From Cylindrotheca closterium (taxonomy: Eukaryota > Bacillariophyta > Bacillariophyceae > Bacillariales > Bacillariaceae), in NCBI GenBank assembly GCA_933822405.4, contig CAKOGP040000713.1:1-45941 (forward strand): 45,941 bases of DNA, read 5' to 3'. Below, in pieces: positions 39,678 to 45,941 of the stretch; the first letter of the stretch is position 1; each line of letters starts with the position of its first letter. The position numbers and the translations under genes were made by a program. Below the pieces are notes generated by a model. The model made no database searches. It saw only the letters and a program-made list of their open reading frames with translations, and was not told where the DNA came from.

Positions 39678-42213
39678 TGGAAGCCAGCCCAAGGTTCGAA
39701 GCCCCCATGCATTTGATTTGCAGTCAGAGCCACCAAGTTTGTTCACACGATCAGCCAACACATGGGGAGGACAGTTCAACCCTGATCATTTCCAGCGCAA
39801 TGCGTTCGCTATGATGTCAGCAAGTCCTGTCAATATGGAGAATGCAGCGTTCGCCGTGATGACTGCCGCGTCGCATCACAAATCTGAAAAAAATGAAAAA
39901 AGAAGCGATCGCATCAACGAGAAATCGTATTGGGTCAAAGGAAGCCACGTGGACGAGACCATCACCTACAACCAGTATACCATCGATACTGCCGTCTTCG
40001 CTCCAACCACAGAGTCTTTGGAAATCAAGCAAGCGATCCTACAACAGTCTGTGAACTCCATCAACCAGACAAAGACAACAATGGAACACAAGGTAGATTT
40101 CTTGATGAAACGCTACACATCTGTGTGCCCAGACGTTCGCTCGCGAGTCAACGCCGCCACCAGCGAATTGTTTGACGTGACTAGTTACGTGTACGAGTTC
40201 GCAAGCCTCCATGTCATTGACAACACAGGAAAAGCGATCGCTACAGGACCGGGACCAGGACTTCCAGCACCATTTAGAGCCGCTGCCACATACTTCCGAA
40301 TAGAGCTCCGATTGGTCCCACGGCTGTGTTCCCTATGAACTGACATTGGAATCGACCCAACAAAGTTCCCACAATCTTCCAACAGAGCTGTATACGTTCC
40401 AGTGCCAAGAGTCCAGAACCAGATGGACGTATCCATCACTCGCCAAATGGTAATGGACCAAGCACATCACAAGGAAATCATCGCAGCAATGGCAGTCCTA
40501 GGAGAAGAATTCTCGATGAGAGCTGCGACCAGAGACGGAGAGCCAGATAACGAAGCCTACAAAAAGTGGTCCAAGCAACAGATCGCAAAGACCCAATTTC
40601 AAGCACTGGAACAAGCACTCACAGCCACCTACGTCGGACTACAACAAGGAATGGAGACGCCACACCAACAACTGGCAAAACTCAACATGATCCGATGCGA
40701 AGGAGGCACGATGATGTACGACAGCGTGGCAACTTTAGTTGGCAGAATTGCCACAATTCTAAATGGGTTCAACCACAAGAACCCCCCGCCAACCAACCTA
40801 TCAGACTTGGCAGGAGTAGCGTTCCAAGCCTTCACACAAGAAATCAAGGACGTTGTGGCTGAACACCTAGAGACAGGAGCAGCAGGACCACTACTAATGG
40901 ACTACCCCAGCAACCTGTCTCGAATGCACCGTCTACGCACTCAAGTAGAGAAAGAAGAGAGGCGCATCAAGCAACTCGTGGGAATTGCAACCAGCGCGGG
41001 ACGAGTCAGACCAAACAGAAGCTACGTTCCAGGGCTATCTGCGCCACCAAGTCCAGGAGGAAGAGCTTTTGCAGGATTCCACCAACAAGAATTCCAAGGA
41101 TTCCAAGACAATTGCTCCTCCCAAACTCCAACAATCGAGACCGCCGGAACCTTCCACACCGCATTGACGCCCACACCAAAGCAAAACGTTCGAGTCACTG
41201 ACAGACAAGGAAGACAATTGTTGGTCCCGACACCCAACAGCAAACTATACTGCCCACAAGCTGCCCTAACAATGCTAGCATGCATGAGTGCTGCCGAAGA
41301 AGCACTCAACATTGAAGAAGAAAGTGACAAAACACCTTCAATCCGTTGTTGGGGATGCCAAAGGATAGGCCACTCTTTCAGAGAATGCCCCCACAAAGGA
41401 GATCCGGGAGTTATCAGCCAGTTTAAACAAAGCCTAGAGGACTACAGACTAAAGAGAGAGCAGAGACAACACAAAAGCGAGATAACAAGCTACAAGGATA
41501 GTGGCTATATTAATCAAATAATTTATGAAACAATTCAAAAGATTGAGCATCCAGAATCGCGGGAAGATGAACGAAGAACACTGTTGATAAACTTGGCCAA
41601 AACAATCACCGAACACATGGGCAACAACAGTGGACAAAAGAGGAAGCAAATGAGAACGGACCCCCCACTCACTTTCATGATGGTCGGAAGCTTTGCAGCA
41701 ATGGAACAAGCACAAAAATTGGACTTCTCAGTGAACGAAGTCCTAGCAGTGATGCACTTCCCAATCGGCCTCAACCGCGGAGACACAGCCAACTTGAAAG
41801 GAATATATGACACAGGAGGATGCTGCAACATAGCAGAAAAAACATACCACCTTGCCATCGCAAAACAATACCCCCACTTGGTCAAACAGGTGTACGACTT
41901 TCCAAAGATTCACTACGCCCCCATCAAGATTGGAGGAATCAAAGACAGTGTCAACATCAAGGCAATCATTGAATACTACACCCCTTTTGCCAACGAGGAT
42001 GGAGAAAATCAAACGTTGATGATCGGATTGACAGAGCAACTACCCATCAACACACTCTTTGGATTACCATTCATGTTGAAGGCAAAGATGGCGCCAGACT
42101 TTCATCGAAAAACAGTAACTTCAAGCCTCTTCAACCAAGAGTTTGAATTCACCATGGAGCGACCCACAATGCTTCCAGTGGAACACACCAACATTACACC
42201 AAAGAACACATAA
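39598..42213 (+). pseudogene. K Gag-protease ORF, one in-frame TGA
   Basis: 872 codons in one frame from ATG 39598 (inside the LTR, which encodes the first 26 residues) to TAA 42213, interrupted only by TGA at 40336-40338 between RLCSL and TDIGIDPTKF. CGA to TGA at CpG would explain it; readthrough is the alternative. N-terminal half is Gag-like without named motif (ETITYNQYTIDTAVFAPTTE, GPGPGLPAPFRAAATYF). Zinc knuckle CWGCQRIGHSFRECP at about residue 584 (41347). Retropepsin: GIYDTGGCCNIAEKTYH at about 738 (41809), with the closing LPINTLFGLPFM hydrophobic-Gly element. The protein stops there, where other elements continue to RT. Confidence 0.8.
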
Positions 42214-42305
42214 CACAGATCAATCAGAAGACGAAGCCCACCACAAATGAAAAGAAAAGAAAAAAAGAAAAAAACAATGAAAAAAAACAATGAAAAAAAA
42301 AAATG

Positions 42306-42452
42306 TGCAAAAACTATACACGTACAACGAAACCCATAACACGCGCAAAAACTATACAATGAAACCCATAACACGCGAGAAAACTACACAATGAACCGAA
42401 AAATATATCAATATAACACGCGAGAAAACTACACAATGAACCGAAAAATATT
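42306..42452 (+). repeat. ACACGCG tandem repeats in K
   Basis: Units starting ACACGCGCAAAAACTATAC (42339) and ACACGCGAGAAAACTACAC (42371, 42416), plus a weaker one before. Period 32-45 bp, continuing AATGAACCGAAAAATAT in the last two. Confidence 0.85.
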
Positions 42453-42547
42453 AAATATCGCCCCAAAAAAAAACAAAAAAAACCGGACACACACACAACA
42501 CAACCAGTACTATACCAATACACGACCCAAAACATGACACAAAAAGC

Positions 42548-42820
42548 ATAGTGCAGTATGTTGCGGCACACCACACGATACAAGTTGACCCAAAAGAGTA
42601 GCCAACAACAAATATGGTATGTCGCAGCATATGATACAAGTTGACAAAAGAGTAGCCAACAAGAGTAGCCAACAGGAGTAGCCAACAAGAGTAGCCAACA
42701 AGAGTAGCCAACAAGAAGGACCCAAACAGTACAGGATGTTGCAGCATACTGTGCTTGTTGACCCAACAAAAGTGTAGCCAACAACAAAGTATAGTATGTC
42801 GCAGCATACTCTACAACGTT
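42548..42820 (+). repeat. Minisatellite with hairpin boxes and 13-bp units in K
   Basis: GTATGTCGCAGCATA-type boxes occur near 42556, 42617, 42735 and 42794; GTATG and CATAC pair in the best ones. Between them GAGTAGCCAAC recurs, including five exact-length 13-bp units AAGAGTAGCCAAC (42648-42712, one with AGG). Likely replication-slippage expansion. Confidence 0.85.
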
Positions 42821-43155
42821 GAATAAAAACCCAACTCCCAAGACAAAGGACCAGATATAGCAACCCCCTCCCTGAAATACGTGTGTACAACGACTAAGAT
42901 GAGGATTGATCCTCCTGTTCTGACCGTCGTACCGCAAAGCACCTAGTCAAACTTTGGACCTGGACGCAACTGTCAGACACTTGAAGCCGCTTGCCAGCAA
43001 CCTGGACGTCAGAGAGAATCCTGCAGCCTGATTTGCAATTGAAGGTTAGATGGCAATTTTTCTTTGGCTACCTTGTTCGGTGCCAGCAGCCATTCATCAA
43101 AAAGAGGGAGGTGAAAACAGACCAAAATGAGACGTTACAACAGAGTCGCCTAAAT

Positions 43156-43169
43156 GGAAGAAGAGGGGA
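43156..43169 (+). promoter_or_regulatory. K polypurine tract
   Basis: GGAAGAAGAGGGGA, 14 purines directly before the 3' LTR; the expected primer site for plus-strand cDNA synthesis. Confidence 0.8.
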
Positions 43170-43170
43170 C

Positions 43171-43417
43171 GTAACGTGACTGACTGGACTGCCAAGTCCC
43201 GAGCAGATATATTAGAGCAATCGAAGGCCAACGGTCGTCGCCAATCTCAAGCCCAAGATCAATCATCTATCATCTACTCACAGCTGCTTCAGACCCCCCT
43301 AAATACACCCCAATAGCAATATCAATCACCGTCTATCATGCCTAGCAGTAGCTACATCAATGCACTAGTACGCTCTCTCTACGATGAGAGTCAGGAGACC
43401 AACGTTGTCACGTTAAG
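43171..43417 (+). repeat. K 3' LTR
   Basis: 247 bp, GTAACGTGAC...CACGTTAAG, followed by target duplication GCTTT. Also carries the Gag ATG (43338), which reads 31 codons and stops in flanking Copia2 sequence. Confidence 0.9.
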
Positions 43418-44192
43418 GCTTTCCGTTCTCTAAAACAAAGTATTTGCAATACTCTGGGACCATGTCAATCAATATCTGGACCATCATGCCAGTGATTTTC
43501 ATGTAGATTTGATCTTCTCCTTCCTTAGCTTCAGGAATATAAGTTTGAATGAAAGCGTTAGGAACGTCCATTGACATGATATCTCTACCTTTGTGTGCAT
43601 CAATAACACAATTATTGATGATTGCTTCTTCCAAAGCAGTTGGACTTGCAGTATCCTCTTGCGACAACCATTCATGAGTTTCATTGCCTCCGTATACTAG
43701 GCGACCTTTAATTGTTGTTTTGAATTGCTTCTTCGCAAGTGACATCATTGCTGATTGGGCCTTCTTTCGCTCAGAAGCGGTCATGTCTTTCACAAATTTG
43801 GGAGTGAAACAATCTCTCAAGAGCATTTGTCTCAATTCCTTATCTACAGCATCCTTTCCATCATTACCAAACTTCTTCAGTCCTTGATTGATGTAATATT
43901 GTTGGATGAAGTTCAGACCATCGTCAGTATCGAGCTTGGCCTTGATCTGCATAATGCAACGAGGGATCAGAATGGCGTCATGCTGTTCATAAGCAGCTTT
44001 CTTCTCATTCCCAATCTGTTGGAAACATAGATTGAGCTGTGCTTCAAGGATAGCTTTACTGTCTTTAGTACTGCGACTTCCTTCTTTGGTACGAATACCA
44101 GATTTTGACTTGTTCTTCAACGGTTTCAATTCTCTCTCAATGTTTGCGTCTTGTCGCAACTCGATTCTTGTTCTTATTGGCAGAACTGCCAC
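43418..44192 (-). pseudogene. Copia2 RT N-half
   Basis: Open frame: FIQQYYINQGLKKFGNDGK, ELRQMLLRDCFTPKF, KTTIKGRLVYGGNETHEWLS, DTASPTALEEAIINNCVIDA and motif A as DIMSMDVPNAFIQTYIPE (catalytic Asp present). It ends YFVLENGK at the K insertion point and resumes at 39430. Enters from the linker by a frameshift near 44150. Confidence 0.9.
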
Positions 44193-44997
44193 TCCTGCTT
44201 GAAGGCCATTCTCTTGGTCTCTTTGGAACTTGGGAAATGTTCAGCCCAGACATTGCAGCTTGCGCATACGTCTGCCCAGATCGAGTGACTTTTGCTACTT
44301 GAGGCTCTTCAGGCTCAAATACAATCTCTTCTTCTGGTGGCTCTTGTAGGTCCTCCAGATCAGTAACGAGGCTCCCAATACCATCGATTCCTCTATCGAC
44401 ATTTTCTTGATGGTGATCCAAATCGGCCACAATAGGTTCTTCCTCTTCATCGCTTTCATCCCCCAAATCATCATCTGATTCATAGACATCATCTCCTTGG
44501 AATCTGACAGTGAGCTCTGGCATATCATTGACATCATTGTCTGCATTTGACAAGCGCTCTTCTCTTTTGGAGTCGTTGATATGATCAAATTGTCCATGTA
44601 GGTTGAATTCACGTTCATCTTCATCTTCAGGTTCATAGTCCCGATCAAAGGCTTCTTCTAAATAACCTTGTTCCGTGTCATCCACTCCTGCAATTTGATC
44701 GCCATCTTAAAATGTCTTTAAATCTCTCTTCTTATCAAAAAACTTCATGGAAGTAACACGTTCAGCAAGCTTCAACATGCTGGATTACTTGGTCGGTAAC
44801 GGGTAGTACAACGACCTTGGGTCGGGAGATCATCTTCTTAGTATTGAGGTTGAGCACTCAGTGCCCAGTACATTGTCCCTTTGTAGGTTCAATGTAGATC
44901 GCTTCGATACTCCAGGGTTCCATCATATTGCTGAAATCCGTCCCAATTGCATGAACATATTGTCCAAGTTCAGCAACCATGCCACTCTTGTAGTTGA
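44137..44997 (-). pseudogene. Copia2 integrase-RT linker
   Basis: From 44997: NYKSGMVAELGQYVHAIGTD, IEAIYIEPTKGQCTGH, LNLNTKKMISRPKVVVLPV (the usual integrase C-terminal block), a stop and frame change, then an intact 182-codon acidic stretch (44685-44137: EDEDEREFNLHGQFDH, DLGDESDEEEEPIVADLD) with VTRSGQTYAQA, the R-x-S-G-R-x-Y like motif common before Copia RT. Confidence 0.8.
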
Positions 44998-45221
44998 TAG
45001 CGATCAATCATGCCAAAGCAATCTTTGGACCTGACGCCTCTACATTGAAAGGCAAGTCAACAAGACCAACGTACGACGACTTCTTCAGTCCACCAGAGGA
45101 ATTGTATCAACATAATCGATCTATTACCGTCTGTATTGATCATATGGAGATCAAGAATGCAAAGTTTCTCACCTGCATTGATACCTTTGTGTGTTATCGC
45201 TCATGTATTCCCATGCAATAA
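44998..45221 (+). pseudogene. Inverted Copia integrase fragment
   Basis: INHAKAIFGPDASTLKGKS, TYDDFFSPPEELYQHNRSIT, VCIDHMEIKNAKFLTCIDTF, RSCIPMQ: the same region as Copia1 18570-18800, here on the + strand while the adjoining Copia2 is on the minus strand. It is joined to Copia2 at about 44998 and to LINE E at about 45221. Marks an inversion or a second, opposite Copia insertion. Confidence 0.85.
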
Positions 45222-45941
45222 TAATAACTGAAACATTAATTGATTAAATGCTAGGTAGCGCATACGATTGCCGGTGGAATGGTCGGCTGTAAAGGTCAAG
45301 TACTGTGGAGCGGCGAGTCAACAACAAGTTTGAACCATGTGAGGCGTCTGAAAAATCAGAAGTTGCTCTAGTCAGAACCAGCTGGTTCGGACTCTACCCG
45401 CAGCGTGGCAGGGTGATTTTGGGGCGTTGCTTCCACGAAACGTTGTTCAAGGGGAATGGTCCGCAGGGTGGAAGAAGCGATGAAGGATACGGCGTTGAGG
45501 CGCCAGAGCGCGGCGGTAGGCCGTGCGTTCCATCCTCACCAGCTTCAGCCACTCCTCACGGTCTACCAGTGGTTTGTTCAAGACTGTCCGGCGCTTGACC
45601 GAAAGCATGCGTTGAACAACCTTAGGTAGGTCAGTTGGACCCATATCAAACTGGTTGTGTATCCCGTCGTTGACCTGTTGGCTGCGCTCTTGTAACTGTA
45701 CATTGTCCTCCAAGTGTTGTACCGAGTTCCGATGTTCCCACAACTGGAAGCCCAGCAAAATCAACTGATGCGAGAGGCGTGAGGCCCATAAGGTCGGAGA
45801 GCGTTGGCTCCCGCGCGACTGCAGATATTCCTCCTGCAATGGGGCCCATTGGCGGGACAATCTTCCTTCCAACAAGCCTTGGTAACCAATGCGTTGCTGG
45901 GAGCGGAAGGCGCTGCTCAGTCGACCTGGTACCATTCGAAT
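45222..45941 (-). mobile_element. LINE copy E, 3' part, runs off right edge
   Basis: ORF2 C-terminus (45941-45447) and 3' UTR sharing CAACAAGTTTG and GTCAAGTACTGTG with C, ending (sense) CAATTAATGTTTCAGTTATT then ATTATT next to the Copia integrase scrap. Same subfamily as C and F. Confidence 0.85.
45447..45941 (-). CDS. LINE E ORF2 C-terminus, partial
   Basis: Open from the window edge to its stop at 45447. Contains RIGYQGLLEGRLSRQWAPLQ, SRLSHQLILLGFQLWEHRNS, VQHLEDNVQLQERSQ, NQFDMGPTDLPKVVQRM, EEWLKLVRMERTAYRRAL, ending FHPADHSP. This is the conserved block after the zinc motif in C, F and G and appears intact here, unlike in those copies. Function of the block is unknown. Confidence 0.8.
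   Translation of the reverse strand: MRMVPGRLSSAFRSQQRIGYQGLLEGRLSRQWAPLQEEYLQSRGSQRSPTLWASRLSHQLILLGFQLWEHRNSVQHLEDNVQLQERSQQVNDGIHNQFDMGPTDLPKVVQRMLSVKRRTVLNKPLVDREEWLKLVRMERTAYRRALAPQRRILHRFFHPADHSP

Larger units (their letters stand above)
42214..43170. other. K 3' non-coding region with minisatellites
   Basis: 957 bp between ORF and 3' LTR with A-rich sequence, two tandem-repeat blocks and no gene. Hydrophobic minus-strand frames over 42314-42937 come from the repeats. In a full-length element RT/integrase would sit here. Confidence 0.7.
39431..43417 (+). mobile_element. Element K: LTR retrotransposon encoding only Gag-protease
   Basis: 3,987 bp, 247-bp LTRs at each end, 5-bp target duplication GCTTT (39426-39430 and 43418-43422). 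Removing it and one GCTTT rejoins Copia2 RT in frame: ENGK to RVIY. PBS-like TGGAAGCCAGC starts right at the LTR end (39678); a 14-nt purine tract precedes the 3' LTR (43156-43169). One long ORF covers Gag, a CCHC knuckle and a retropepsin. There is no RT, RNase H or integrase, and the 957 bp after the ORF is non-coding and repetitive. Movement would need enzymes from another element. Confidence 0.9.
33684..44997 (-). mobile_element. Copia2, with nested insertions J and K
   Basis: Minus-strand Ty1/Copia element: integrase-RT linker (44997 down to 44137), RT N-half (44192-43418), [K], RT C-half and RNase H (39430-38546), [J], RNase H end (34513-34301), 3' LTR (34193-33684). Removing J and K rejoins the pol frame around both insertion points, so Copia2 was there first. 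Its gag, protease and most of integrase are missing: at about 44998 the sequence turns into an inverted Copia integrase piece. Confidence 0.85.

Noticed and set aside
42648..42712. Regular 13-bp repeats as a CRISPR-like array
   Set aside because: Units are contiguous with no spacers and lie inside a eukaryotic LTR element.
42314..42937. Minus-strand hydrophobic ORF over the K 3' region
   Set aside because: Produced by the minisatellite units; internal repeats (GYSCWLL) copy the DNA repeat and no start or domain is credible.

Overview
The window is almost entirely layered transposable elements from a eukaryotic, probably algal, genome. A diatom or related stramenopile is my best guess. I base this on the Copia family, whose integrase has an FGPDASTLKGKS-type segment and whose RT is of the type I associate with diatom CoDi elements, on the very high retroelement load and on the single plausible host gene, a small type II membrane glycosyltransferase. 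No rRNA, tRNA, CRISPR or bacterial-type operon was seen.

Layout. (1) 1-2165 (-) and 2165-6907 (+): two head-to-head copies, A and B, of a non-LTR retrotransposon (LINE). It has a coiled-coil ORF1 and an ORF2 with EEP endonuclease, RT, RNase H and a zf-RVT-like CCHC tail. Copy A has an open frame of about 585 codons running off the left edge. (2) 6908-9475 (-): a truncated Ty3/Gypsy element. (3) 9476-9958: a scrambled Copia LTR plus gag scrap. (4) 10086-10816: a decayed ORF of unknown family. (5) 11262-12182 (-): the GT2-like gene. (6) 12183-13854: no recognisable gene. (7) 13855-14406 (+): LINE 3' end F. (8) 14752-15549: a decayed unknown ORF. (9) 15700-19004 (+): Copia1 (LTR, gag, protease, integrase), cut by LINE C. 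(10) 19004-22960 (-) and 22961-29136 (+): a second head-to-head LINE pair, C and G. (11) About 29650-33683: element H, a decayed putative DNA transposon flanked by TTGATCGGTTT-type arrays. (12) 33684-44997 (-): Copia2, which carries two clean nested insertions. J (34514-38545) is a 4.03-kb DNA transposon with 28-bp perfect TIRs in the RNase H region. K (39431-43417) is a 3,987-bp LTR element with 247-bp LTRs and a GCTTT target duplication in the RT region. (13) 44998-45221 (+): an inverted piece of Copia integrase. (14) 45222-45941 (-): LINE 3' end E, running off the right edge.

Most notable. Element K encodes only Gag plus a retropepsin-like protease and no RT, RNase H or integrase, yet it has a PBS-like site, a polypurine tract and a TSD. 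Its ORF begins inside its LTR and is broken by a single TGA. In the LINE, ORF1 stop and ORF2 start overlap as ATGA in both copies that show the junction, with a 9-bp hairpin exactly 7 nt upstream, suggesting coupled translation. A CpG-decay pattern runs through the window: 5 of 6 LTR-LTR differences in K are at CpG, and RT catalytic Asp residues in LINE, Gypsy and Copia copies have become Asn by changes that fit G-to-A at CpG.

How parts relate. The elements do not cooperate as a pathway. They form an insertion chronology: Copia2 is older than J and K; LINE C and LINE E 3' ends both lie against Copia integrase sequence; and nearly all copies are broken. All calls rest on reading the sequence; no database search was possible.
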